Part shown: piece by piece, positions 8,658 to 16,427 of the stretch
Position numbering within the stretch: the first letter of the stretch is position 1
Layout of the letters: every line of letters starts with the position of its first letter
Assembly: GCF_010731595.1 (NCBI RefSeq)
Contig: NZ_AP022582.1
Coordinates: forward strand, 3,844,001 to 3,908,000
Direction: 5' to 3'
DNA length: 64,000 bases
Source: Mycobacterium seoulense
GTDB taxonomy: Bacteria > Actinomycetota > Actinomycetes > Mycobacteriales > Mycobacteriaceae
Program-made: the position numbers and the translations under genes
Notes under the pieces: generated by a model
Told to the model about the DNA's origin: nothing
The model's database searches: none
The model's input: the letters and a program-made list of their open reading frames with translations, nothing else

Positions 8658-9650
8658 TCAGCGGACCACGATCGTGTGTTCCCCGCGGGGCACCAGCTCA
8701 CCGATCACGGGGGCGCCCGGGATCTCGCCGGCGATCAGCAGCCCGCCCGAGGTTTGCGCGTCGGCGAGCAGCAGCGCGTCCGCCTCGCCGGCCCCGGACA
8801 GGTCGATGTGCGGGGCCACCCAGTCGAGGTTGCGCCGCGTGCCCCCGCTGACGTAGCCCGCGGCCAGCGCCTCGCGCGCGCCCTCGAGGTAGGGCACCGC
8901 GGCTGCGTCGACGATCGCCGTCACCCCGCTGGCCCGCGCCAGCTTGTGCAGGTGCCCGAGCAGGCCGAAACCCGTGACGTCCGTGGCGCATTCGGCACCG
9001 GCCGCCAGCGCCGCGGCAGCCGCGTCGGCGTTGAGCGTGGTCATCGCCGCGATCGCCTGCTCGAAGCGCTCGCCGGTGGCCTTGTGCCTGCTGTTGAGCA
9101 CGCCGACACCGAGCGGCTTGGTCAGCGACAGCGGCAGGCCGGGCTTGCCGGAGTCGTTGCGCAGCAACCGGTTCGGGTCCGCGATCCCGGTAACGGCCAG
9201 ACCGTATTTGGGCTCCGGGTCGTCGACGCTGTGCCCGCCGGCGAGGTGGCAACCGGCCAGGGCGCAGACGTCGCGCCCGCCGCGCAGCGTCTCGGCGGCC
9301 AGCTCGAACGGCAGCACATCGCGCGGCCAGCCCAGCAGGTTCACCGCCACCACCGGACGCCCGCCCATCGCGTAGACGTCGGACAGCGCGTTGGTGGCCG
9401 CGATGCGGCCCCAGTCGTAGGCGTCGTCGACCACCGGGGTGAAGAAGTCCGTCGTCGCGATCAGCGCCGTGCCATTGTCGATGCGCACCGCCGCGGCGTC
9501 GTCGCCGTGCTCCAGCCCGACCAGCAGCTCGCCGACCGGATCGCGCGGCACGTTCGCCCCGAGCCCGCGGACCACGTCCTCGAGCTCGCCGGGCGGGATC
9601 TTGCAGGCGCAGCCGCCGCCGTGGGCGTACTGGGTAAGCCGGTAGGTCAC
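8658..9650 (-). CDS. selD: Selenide, water dikinase (selenophosphate synthetase)
   Basis: SelD makes selenophosphate from selenide and ATP, the selenium donor for Sec-tRNA. The 330-residue protein starts VTYRLTQYAHGGGCACKIPP, where the first Cys and the Lys of CACK correspond to the essential Cys17 and Lys20 of E. coli SelD. It uses Cys and not Sec at this site. AIR-synthase-like features follow: the DDAAAVRIDNGTALIATTDFF metal/ATP loop and the AGGHSVDDPEPKYGLAVTG region. The GTG at 9650 is preferred; a longer frame upstream is antisense to selC. It lies 40 nt upstream of fdhA on the same strand and is probably cotranscribed. Confidence 0.95.
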   Translation of the reverse strand: MTYRLTQYAHGGGCACKIPPGELEDVVRGLGANVPRDPVGELLVGLEHGDDAAAVRIDNGTALIATTDFFTPVVDDAYDWGRIAATNALSDVYAMGGRPVVAVNLLGWPRDVLPFELAAETLRGGRDVCALAGCHLAGGHSVDDPEPKYGLAVTGIADPNRLLRNDSGKPGLPLSLTKPLGVGVLNSRHKATGERFEQAIAAMTTLNADAAAAALAAGAECATDVTGFGLLGHLHKLARASGVTAIVDAAAVPYLEGAREALAAGYVSGGTRRNLDWVAPHIDLSGAGEADALLLADAQTSGGLLIAGEIPGAPVIGELVPRGEHTIVVR

Positions 9651-9677
9651 ATGTCCATAATTGACCCCATGGTCCAG

Positions 9678-9772
9678 GGAGGCGTGCCCGGTCTGGTGAC
9701 CGGCGCGGTCTTCAAAACCGTCGAACGGCAGACGCTGCCGCTGGCGGGTTCGATTCCCGTCCGCCTCCGCCA
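9678..9772 (+). tRNA. selC: tRNA-Sec (anticodon UCA)
   Basis: This is a 95-nt tRNA with the encoded CCA end at 9770-9772 and discriminator G. The acceptor arm is GGAGGCG with CGCCTCC. The D-arm has the unusual 6-bp stem CCGGTC/GACCGG with a 4-nt loop, diagnostic of bacterial tRNA-Sec. The anticodon stem is GCGGT/ACCGT with loop CTTCAAA (TCA at 9712-9714). The long variable arm is CGGCAG/CTGCCG, and the T-loop is TTCGATT. Acceptor plus T stems give about 13 stacked pairs, with position 8 (T9685-C9761) mismatched or shifted into a 7+6 arrangement. It lies 18 nt upstream of selA and was found by eye. Confidence 0.95.
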
Positions 9773-9790
9773 TACTTCCTCGGGCCCGAC

Positions 9791-11095
9791 ATGAGCGACC
9801 CGCGCCGGAGGGTGCCCGGCACCGACACGCTGCTGGCCGATCCGCGCCTGGCCGAAGCCCAGCGGGTGCTGGGCCGCGCGCTGGTGAAGTCCGTGATCGC
9901 CGACGCGCAGCAGCGGGCGCGCGCCGGGGAGATCGATCCCGAACGCGTCGCCGAGCACGCCGTGGCCGCGCTGCCCGGCACCGCGTCGAGCCTGCGGCCC
10001 GTGATCAACGCCACCGGCGTGGTGGTGCACACCAACCTGGGCCGGGCACCCCTGTCGCGGGCCGCCGTGGACGCGGTGGTCGCCGCGGCCGGCACCACGG
10101 ACGTCGAGCTGGACCTGGCGACGGGCCGCCGCGGGCGCCGCGGCCGGGGCGCGCTGGCCGCGCTGGCCCGCGCCGTGCCCACCGCCGCCGGGGTGCACGT
10201 GGTCAACAACAACGCCGCCGCGCTGCTGCTGACGGCCCTCACGCTGGCCGGGGGCGTGTCGGGGGGCAAGGAGATCGTGCTCAGCCGCGGCGAGCTGGTC
10301 GAGATCGGCGACGGGTTCCGCATCCCCGAGCTGCTGGCGTCGACGGGATCGCGGCTGCGCGAGGTCGGCACCACCAATCGCACCAGCCTGCGCGACTACG
10401 CCGAGGCGATCGGGCCGGACACCGGTTTCGTGCTGAAGGTTCACCCGTCGAACTTCCACGTCACGGGGTTCACCTCGGCGGTCGGCGTGGCGGAGCTGGC
10501 GACGCTCTCGCGCGAACACAACGTGCCGCTGGTGGTCGACATCGGCTCCGGGCTGCTCTCCCCGCACCCGCTGCTGCCCGACGAGCCGGACGCCACGTCG
10601 ACCCTGCGCGACGGCGCGAACCTGGTCACCGCGAGCGGCGACAAGCTGCTCGGCGGCCCCCAGGCCGGCCTGCTGCTGGGCGACGCCGAGCTGACCGAGC
10701 GGCTGCGGCGCCACCCGGCGGCGCGCGCGCTGCGGGTGGACAAACTCACCCTCGCCGCTCTGGAAGCGACCCTGACCGGCCCGCCGACCCCGGTGGCCGA
10801 GGCGCTGGCCGCCGACGTGGCACAGCTGCGGGCCCGCGCCGAGTCGCTCGCCGCCGCGCTGCCCGGCGCGCATGTGGTGGATTGCGTCGCGGCCGTCGGG
10901 GGCGGCGGGGCGCCCGACGTCGCGCTGCCCAGCGCCGCCGTGAGCCTGCCCGAGTCCTACGCCGCCGCGCTGCGCGCCGCCAACCCGCCGGTCGTCGGCC
11001 GCCTCGAGGCGGGCCGGTGCCTGCTCGACCTGCGCACGGTGGCGCCCGAGGACGACGCGCTGCTGGCCGCGGCGGTGCGGGCGTGTTCGTCATAG
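9791..11095 (+). CDS. selA: L-seryl-tRNA(Sec) selenium transferase
   Basis: SelA is a PLP enzyme that converts seryl-tRNA(Sec) to selenocysteyl-tRNA(Sec) using selenophosphate. The 434-residue protein has the family hallmarks INATGVVVHTNLGRAPLS, VNNNAAALLL, VVDIGSGLL and the PLP-lysine motif TASGDKLLGGPQAG. The ATG at 9791 follows selC by 18 nt, so the tRNA and selA are probably one transcript. The stop (11093-11095) lies inside the start of selB, giving a 13-nt overlap. Full length and intact. Confidence 0.96.
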   Translation: MSDPRRRVPGTDTLLADPRLAEAQRVLGRALVKSVIADAQQRARAGEIDPERVAEHAVAALPGTASSLRPVINATGVVVHTNLGRAPLSRAAVDAVVAAAGTTDVELDLATGRRGRRGRGALAALARAVPTAAGVHVVNNNAAALLLTALTLAGGVSGGKEIVLSRGELVEIGDGFRIPELLASTGSRLREVGTTNRTSLRDYAEAIGPDTGFVLKVHPSNFHVTGFTSAVGVAELATLSREHNVPLVVDIGSGLLSPHPLLPDEPDATSTLRDGANLVTASGDKLLGGPQAGLLLGDAELTERLRRHPAARALRVDKLTLAALEATLTGPPTPVAEALAADVAQLRARAESLAAALPGAHVVDCVAAVGGGGAPDVALPSAAVSLPESYAAALRAANPPVVGRLEAGRCLLDLRTVAPEDDALLAAAVRACSS

Positions 11096-12786
11096 CCACG
11101 GCCGGGCACGTCGACCACGGCAAGTCCACCCTGTTGCACCGGCTCACCGGGATGTGGCCGGACCGGCTGGCCGAGGAAAAGCGCCGGGGGCTGACCATCG
11201 ACCTGGGCTTCGCGTGGACCGAGCTCGGGGGCCGTCAGCTGGCGTTCATCGACGTGCCGGGGCACGAGCGCTTCGTGGCCAACATGCTGGCCGGGGTGGG
11301 CGCCGTCCCGGCGGTGCTGTTCGTCGTCGCCGCCACCGAGGGCTGGATGCCGCAGTCGGAAGAGCACCTCGCGGCGCTGGACGCGCTCGGGGTCCGCCAC
11401 GGGCTGGTGGTGATCAGCAAGGCCGACCTCGCCGATCCCGGCCCGGCGACCGAGCAGGCGCGCGAACGGTTCGCCGCCACCTCGCTCGCCGGGATTCCCG
11501 TCGCGGTCGGCGCCGACCTGGAGCGGGTGCGCTCGGAACTGCTGGCGCTGACCGACCGGCTCCCGGTTGCGGACCCCGACGCCGACGTGCGGCTGTGGGT
11601 CGACCGGAGCTTCACCGTCCGGGGTGCGGGCACGGTGGTGACCGGCACCCTGGCGGCCGGGACGATCCGGGTGGGCGACGAGCTGGAACACGCCGGCCGG
11701 CGCGTCACGGTGCGCGGGTTGCAGTCGCTGGGCCGCGACCGGTCGGCGGTCGGCCCGGTCGCGCGCGTCGCGCTCAACCTGCGCGGGGTGGAGCGCCGGG
11801 ACATCGGCCGCGGCGACACCGTTCGGACGCCGGGCGTGTGGATGGACACCGCGGAGATCGACGTCGCCCTGCGGTCGGCGGAGGCGCTGCACCGCCGGCT
11901 GATGCTGCACGTCGGGTCCGCGGCCGTGCCGGTGCAGGTGCGTCAGCTGGGCGAGGCGGCGGCCCGGCTGCGGCTGGCGCGGCCCCTGCCGCTGCGGGTT
12001 TCGGACGTCGGATTGCTGCGTGACCCCGGCGAGCACCGGATCGCCGCGGGGGTCGAAGTGCTCGACGTCCGGCCGCCGGCGCTGCGCCGCCGGGGCGCCG
12101 CGCGGGACCGTGCCGCGGAGCTCGCCACCGGCCGCGTCCGCCCGCCGGACTGCGCCCGCGCGGCCGAGCTGCGGGCGATGGGCCTGCCGCTTTCCGGCCT
12201 TCGGGTGGGCGAGTGGCTGGTGGACCCGCGGTGGTGGGCCGGGCGGCGCAAGTGCGCGACCGCGGCGGTGCGGCGCTGGGCGGACGACCACGAGATCGCG
12301 GCCGGGATGCCGCTGGAGACGCTGCGGCAGCGGGCCGGGCTGCCGTCCGCCGAGCTGCTGCCGGCCCTGCTCGAGGGCACCGGCCTGCAGGTGGCCGACG
12401 GGTTGGTCCGCGCGCCGGGTGCGGGCCTGCCGGCGCGTGTCGACAAAGCGGTGCGCACCGTCGAGGAGTGGCTGGCCGCCGAGCCCTTCCGGGCGCCGGA
12501 GGCCGACGAACTGGCCGAGCTCAAGCTCGGGCCCCGGGAGCTGGCCGCGGCGGTGCGCGCCGGGCGGCTGACCCGGATCGCAGACGGCGTCGTCCTGGGC
12601 TCCGGCGCGCTGGACCGGGCGGCCGGCATCCTCGCGGCGCTGCCACAGCCGTTCACGGTCAGCGACGCGCGCCGCGCGCTGGCCACCACCCGGCGGGTCG
12701 CGGTGCCGCTGCTCGAGCAGCTCGACGCCCGGCGGGTCACCAGGCGGTCCCCGGACGGCACCCGGGTAGTGGTCTCGCCCGGCTAG
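11083..12786 (+). CDS. selB: Selenocysteine-specific elongation factor SelB
   Basis: This is a 567-residue translational GTPase that delivers Sec-tRNA to the UGA. G motifs are visible at the N-terminus: GHVDHGKST (G1), DVPGHERF (G3) and ISKAD (G4). EF-Tu-like beta-barrel domains follow (FTVRGAGTVVTGTLAAG). The C-terminal third is Arg/Ala-rich and fits the winged-helix repeats that bind SECIS RNA. The GTG at 11083 is chosen because the G1 motif begins only about ten residues later and it overlaps selA. The stop abuts the stop of the convergent YqeY-like gene with no spacer. Confidence 0.95.
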   Translation: MFVIATAGHVDHGKSTLLHRLTGMWPDRLAEEKRRGLTIDLGFAWTELGGRQLAFIDVPGHERFVANMLAGVGAVPAVLFVVAATEGWMPQSEEHLAALDALGVRHGLVVISKADLADPGPATEQARERFAATSLAGIPVAVGADLERVRSELLALTDRLPVADPDADVRLWVDRSFTVRGAGTVVTGTLAAGTIRVGDELEHAGRRVTVRGLQSLGRDRSAVGPVARVALNLRGVERRDIGRGDTVRTPGVWMDTAEIDVALRSAEALHRRLMLHVGSAAVPVQVRQLGEAAARLRLARPLPLRVSDVGLLRDPGEHRIAAGVEVLDVRPPALRRRGAARDRAAELATGRVRPPDCARAAELRAMGLPLSGLRVGEWLVDPRWWAGRRKCATAAVRRWADDHEIAAGMPLETLRQRAGLPSAELLPALLEGTGLQVADGLVRAPGAGLPARVDKAVRTVEEWLAAEPFRAPEADELAELKLGPRELAAAVRAGRLTRIADGVVLGSGALDRAAGILAALPQPFTVSDARRALATTRRVAVPLLEQLDARRVTRRSPDGTRVVVSPG

Positions 12787-13251
12787 CTACAGGCGCTCCT
12801 TGACCGCCGCCGACAACCGGGCGCCGTCGGCCTTGCCTGCCGCGATCGCGGTGGCCGCCTTCATCACCATCCCCATCTGCTTCATGCCCGGGCGCTCGCC
12901 GATCTCCTCGGCGACCTGGGCGATGGCGGTGTCGGCGACGTCGGCCAGTTCGGCCTCGGTGAGTGGCGTCGGCAAATACTCGTCGATGATCCGCGCCTCG
13001 GCGTGCTCGTTGGCGGCGAGCTCCCCGCGGCCGTTCTGCGTGTAGATCTCCGCCGACTCGGCCCGCTTGCGGGCTTCCCTGGCCAGCACCTTGATCACCT
13101 CGTCGTCGGAGAGTTCTTTGGCCTGTTTGCCGGAAACCTCCTCGGTTTGGATCGCGGCGAGCAGGAGGCGCAAGGTCGCCGTGCGCAGCTTGTCCTTGCT
13201 CTTCATCGCTTCGGTCAGGTCGGCCCGCAGCCGGGATTTGAGTTCCGCCAT
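12787..13251 (-). CDS. GatB/YqeY domain-containing protein
   Basis: This 154-residue protein starts MAELKSRLRADLTEAMKSKD and continues with LRLLLAAIQTEEV and YLPTPLTEAEL. These are features of YqeY, a stand-alone homologue of the C-terminal tRNA-binding domain of GatB. The cellular role is not established; tRNA or amidotransferase association is inferred from the domain. It is the counterpart of M. tuberculosis Rv3688c by neighbourhood. The ATG at 13251 begins the conserved sequence; the longer open frame upstream is not supported. It marks the junction between the selenium block and the conserved mycobacterial core. Confidence 0.88.
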   Translation of the reverse strand: MAELKSRLRADLTEAMKSKDKLRTATLRLLLAAIQTEEVSGKQAKELSDDEVIKVLAREARKRAESAEIYTQNGRGELAANEHAEARIIDEYLPTPLTEAELADVADTAIAQVAEEIGERPGMKQMGMVMKAATAIAAGKADGARLSAAVKERL

Positions 13252-13363
13252 GCCCGGAACGCTACGCGCCGCCCGCCCGGCCATGATTGAGAATTGCCCG
13301 GACCACCGACAGGATGGAACCCATGACGATCGACGGTCCCGCTCACCAACGCCGCGGAACACG

Positions 13364-14593
13364 TTGAGCGCGCCGCCGCCTGGCTATCCGGTTGGCCCGC
13401 CGCCGGGTTACGGCCCACCGGGTTACGGCCCACCGGGTTACGGCCCCCCACCGGGTTATGGCCCGCCGCCCGGGTACGGGCCGCCGCCCGGCTACGGCCC
13501 GCCGCCCGGGTACGGCCCGCCGCCCGGGTACGGGCCGCCGCCCGGGTACCGCCCGCCGATGGGGTACGGCGCTCCGCCCGGATACGGCTCACCCGCGGGA
13601 TACGGCCCCCCGCAACTGGTCCCGGGAGCGATCAAGCCCGGCATCATCCCCCTGCGGCCGCTGACGCTGGGCGACATCTTCAACGGCGCGGTCGGCTACG
13701 TGCGGGCCAATCCGAAGGCAACGCTGGGGTTGACGGCCATCGTGGTGGTGTTCATCCAGATCGTCACGAAGGTCGCCGTCTTCGGACCCCTGGCGGCCTA
13801 CGGCAGGTTGAGCACCGATCACGCCAAGGAGCTGAGCACCGGGGTCATCGGCGCCTGGTTCACGTCGATGGGCGCCGGGGTCGTGGTCGCCTGGCTCGGC
13901 GGCATGCTGCTCTCCGGGATGCTCACCGTGATCGTCGGGCGGGCGGTGTTCGGCTCGCCGATCACGATCGGGGAGACGTGGACCAAGATCCGCGGGCGCC
14001 TGGTGCCCTTGCTCGGTCTCGCCTTGCTGGAAGGCGCCGCGCTAGCGGTGATCGCGGGGCTGGTGGCGGTGATCGTCGCGGTGTTGGCGGCGATCGGCAG
14101 CGCCGCGGTGGCGGTCGTCCTCGGCCTGCCGCTGGCGCTGGCCGTGATCGCGTTGCTGGTGTACCTGTACACCGTGGTGTTGTTCGCGCCCGTGCTGATC
14201 GTCTTGGAGCGGCTGCCCGTCCTGAACGCCGTCACCCGATCGTTCGCCCTGGTCCGCAACGGCTTCTGGCGCGTGCTGGGCATCCGGCTGCTCACGCTGC
14301 TGGTGACATCGGTCGTCGCGGGTGCGGTCGCGGTGCCGTTCAACATCGTCAGCCAGTTCTTCATGATCAACACGTCCACCTCGGGTTTCCTGATCAGCAC
14401 CGCGGTCGCGTCGGTGGGGGCCGCGATCGGCGAGATCATCACCGCGCCGTTCAACGCCGGAGTCATCGCGCTGCTCTACACCGACCGCCGAATGCGGGCC
14501 GAGGCGTTCGATCTGGTGTTGCAGACCGGCGCCGCGGGCGGGCCGTCCGCGGGCGCCTCCACCGATAACCTCTGGCTGACACAGCCGGTCTGA
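13364..14593 (+). CDS. Pro/Gly/Tyr-rich multi-pass membrane protein
   Basis: The protein has about 409 residues. The first ~85 are tandem PPGYGPP-type repeats. The rest is a hydrophobic domain with about six membrane helices, beginning LRPLTLGDIFNGAVGYVRANP, a motif of the 'glycerophosphoryl diester phosphodiesterase membrane domain' family. It corresponds to Rv3689 by position. Function unknown. The start is uncertain: TTG at 13364 gives LSAPPPGYPVGPP, whereas an ATG at 13323 with a good AGGATGGAA upstream is in another frame and stops at 13367, overlapping the TTG. Either the TTG is coupled to a 14-residue upstream peptide, or a frameshift lies near the start. Confidence 0.8.
   Translation: MSAPPPGYPVGPPPGYGPPGYGPPGYGPPPGYGPPPGYGPPPGYGPPPGYGPPPGYGPPPGYRPPMGYGAPPGYGSPAGYGPPQLVPGAIKPGIIPLRPLTLGDIFNGAVGYVRANPKATLGLTAIVVVFIQIVTKVAVFGPLAAYGRLSTDHAKELSTGVIGAWFTSMGAGVVVAWLGGMLLSGMLTVIVGRAVFGSPITIGETWTKIRGRLVPLLGLALLEGAALAVIAGLVAVIVAVLAAIGSAAVAVVLGLPLALAVIALLVYLYTVVLFAPVLIVLERLPVLNAVTRSFALVRNGFWRVLGIRLLTLLVTSVVAGAVAVPFNIVSQFFMINTSTSGFLISTAVASVGAAIGEIITAPFNAGVIALLYTDRRMRAEAFDLVLQTGAAGGPSAGASTDNLWLTQPV
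13376..13620 (+). repeat. Tandem repeats encoding PPGYGPP
   Basis: More than ten near-identical 12-18 bp units (ccgggttacggcccg type) encode Pro-Pro-Gly-Tyr-Gly. They form the cytoplasmic low-complexity N-terminus of the membrane protein that follows. Repeat number is likely to vary among strains through slippage. Confidence 0.9.
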
Positions 14594-14607
14594 GGACGAG
14601 TGAGACA

Positions 14608-15261
14608 GTGCCCTCCATCGACATCGACCGCGATGCCGCGCACCAGGCCGCCCAGGTCGAGCTCGACAAACCGATCTACTCCAAGGGCTCGGCCGGTGAA
14701 CAGATCGCCGAGTGGATCAACGAGATGATCTACCGGCTGCTGCAGAAGACCGCCTCGCTGCCCGGCGGATGGCTCACGGCGACGGTGCTTTTCATCATGC
14801 TCGGGATCGCGCTGGCGGCCGCCATCCACATCGCGCGGCGCACCATGCGCACCAACCGCGGCGGCGACTACCAGTTGTTCGAAGCCGCGCAGCTTACCGC
14901 GGCCCAGCACCGCGCGACCGCCGAAAATTTTGCGGCACAAGGTGACTGGGCCGCGGCGATTCGCCACCGGCTGCGGGCCGTCGCCCGCCAGCTCGAGGAG
15001 ACCGGCGTACTGAACCCGGCGCCCGGGCGCACCGCCAACGAGCTGGCAGCCGACGCCGGCACCGCATTACCCCATCTCAGCGGCGAATTATCGCGAGCGG
15101 CAACGGCTTTCAATGACGTCACCTACGGTGAGCAACCCGGGACGCAGAGCGCATACCGGATGATCGCCGACCTCGACGACCACCTGCGGTCCCGCTCGGG
15201 GGCCGTCACCGCCGGGCCGGGACAACCCGCGGCGTCCGACTCGTGGGCGCAGGTGCGGTGA
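14608..15261 (+). CDS. DUF4129 domain-containing membrane protein
   Basis: This 217-residue protein has one clear membrane helix (residues ~50-72, GGWLTATVLFIMLGIALAAA) followed by a soluble domain. That domain has AAIRHRLRAVARQLEETGVL, PGRTANELAADAG and AATAFNDVTYGEQPGT, the signature of DUF4129. These domains recur next to MoxR and DUF58 genes, as here. Counterpart of Rv3690 by position. The GTG at 14608 lies 14 nt after the previous stop, and the stop overlaps the next start (TGATG). Probably part of a membrane complex with the next three genes; the biochemical role is unknown. Confidence 0.82.
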   Translation: MPSIDIDRDAAHQAAQVELDKPIYSKGSAGEQIAEWINEMIYRLLQKTASLPGGWLTATVLFIMLGIALAAAIHIARRTMRTNRGGDYQLFEAAQLTAAQHRATAENFAAQGDWAAAIRHRLRAVARQLEETGVLNPAPGRTANELAADAGTALPHLSGELSRAATAFNDVTYGEQPGTQSAYRMIADLDDHLRSRSGAVTAGPGQPAASDSWAQVR

Positions 15262-16427
15262 TGGCGACCATCGGACGCCGGCAACCCGCCGATACGGCGG
15301 TGCGGCGCCGGCGATCCTGGCCCTGGGTGATCCTGGCCCTGGTCGTGCTCACCGTCATCGCGTGTGTCGATGCCTACCTGACGGCGCCGCGGCCGGGCGC
15401 GCGCATGGATCCGGCGTCCACGGGTCCCGACGGGACCCATGCGCTGGTGGCGCTGCTGCGCGACGGCGGCGTCGACGTCGTGGTCGCCGACGGCATCGCC
15501 GGGGTCGAGCGGGCGGCGCGTCCCGACGCGCTGATCCTGGTGGCGCAGAGCCAATACCTGACCGCGCCGCTGCTGGACCGGCTGGCGAAGGCGCCGGGCG
15601 ATCTGCTGCTGGTGGAACCGACGGCGCGCACCCGCGAGGCACTGATGCCCGGCGTGCGCGTCTCGGCGGCCGACACCTTCGACTCCGACCCCGATTGCAC
15701 TCTGCGCGAGGCCACTCGGGCCGGGCCGGTGCGATTCGGCCCCAGCGACAGCTACCACGCCACCGATGGCCGGGCGATGACCCGTTGCTACGACGGCGCG
15801 CTGATCCGCTTCCGCGACGGCGGGCGGAGCGTCACGGCGGTCGGCAACACCGACTTCCTGACCAACGGCGCCCTGTTGCAGGCGGGCAACGCCGCCCTGG
15901 CGATGAACCTCGCGGGCGCCCGGCCCCGGCTCATCTGGTACGCACCCCACCGCATCGAGGGTGAATCGTCGCCCCCCGGTTCGATTTACGACCTGATCCC
16001 GCCCAACGTGCCGTGGATCGTCTGGCAGCTGTGCCTGGTCGTGCTGCTGGTCGCGCTCTGGCGGGGCCGGCGGCCCGGTCCGCTGGTCGCCGAGCAGCTG
16101 CCCGTCGTCGTGCGCGCGTCGGAAACCGTCGAGGGCCGGGGCCGGCTCTACCGTTCCCGCCGCGCGCGCGACCGTGCCGCCGCGGCGCTGCGCACCGCCA
16201 CGCTGCAGCGGCTGCTGCCCCGGCTCGGCCTGAACACCGGGGCGTCCGCGCCGGCGATCGCGGCCGCGGTGGCCGGCCGGTGGGGGCACCACCCGCTTGC
16301 GGGGGACGGGGCCGACCCGGCATTCGTGTCCTACCAGCTGTTCGGCCCACCCCCGGCGACCGACCACGACCTGCTACAACTTGCCCGTGCGCTCGACGAC
16401 ATCGAAAGGCAGGTCACACGGACGTGA
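15261..16427 (+). CDS. DUF4350 domain-containing membrane protein
   Basis: This 388-residue protein has an N-terminal helix (WPWVILALVVLTVIACVDAYL), an extracytoplasmic GATase-like DUF4350 domain (STGPDGTHALVALLRDGGVDV, NTDFLTNGALL) and a second helix near residue 250 (IVWQLCLVVLLVALW). A basic cytoplasmic tail follows. It corresponds to Rv3691. The ATG at 15261 overlaps the preceding stop; an in-frame GTG at 15243 is the alternative. The stop overlaps the moxR start (GTGA). The tail contains a short GC-rich sequence shared with egtB (16289-16307). Role unknown, presumably structural in the MoxR system. Confidence 0.8.
   Translation: MATIGRRQPADTAVRRRRSWPWVILALVVLTVIACVDAYLTAPRPGARMDPASTGPDGTHALVALLRDGGVDVVVADGIAGVERAARPDALILVAQSQYLTAPLLDRLAKAPGDLLLVEPTARTREALMPGVRVSAADTFDSDPDCTLREATRAGPVRFGPSDSYHATDGRAMTRCYDGALIRFRDGGRSVTAVGNTDFLTNGALLQAGNAALAMNLAGARPRLIWYAPHRIEGESSPPGSIYDLIPPNVPWIVWQLCLVVLLVALWRGRRPGPLVAEQLPVVVRASETVEGRGRLYRSRRARDRAAAALRTATLQRLLPRLGLNTGASAPAIAAAVAGRWGHHPLAGDGADPAFVSYQLFGPPPATDHDLLQLARALDDIERQVTRT
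16289..16307. repeat. Second copy of the short GC-rich repeat
   Basis: CCACCCGCTTGCGGGGGAC differs at one base from the sequence at 29878-29896. It sits in the cytoplasmic tail of the DUF4350 protein. Chance is unlikely but not impossible in DNA of about 70% GC. Confidence 0.4.

Noticed and set aside
5282..8701. fdhA as a pseudogene or two separate genes
   Set aside because: The only interruption is a TGA at the known Sec position with a SECIS hairpin, and selABCD are present.
9651..9773. N-terminal extension of SelD
   Set aside because: The extra codons are the reverse complement of the tRNA-Sec gene, and SelD similarity begins at the GTG at 9650.
12780..12795. Terminator between selB and the YqeY-like gene
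   Set aside because: The two stop codons abut and no inverted repeat is visible there.
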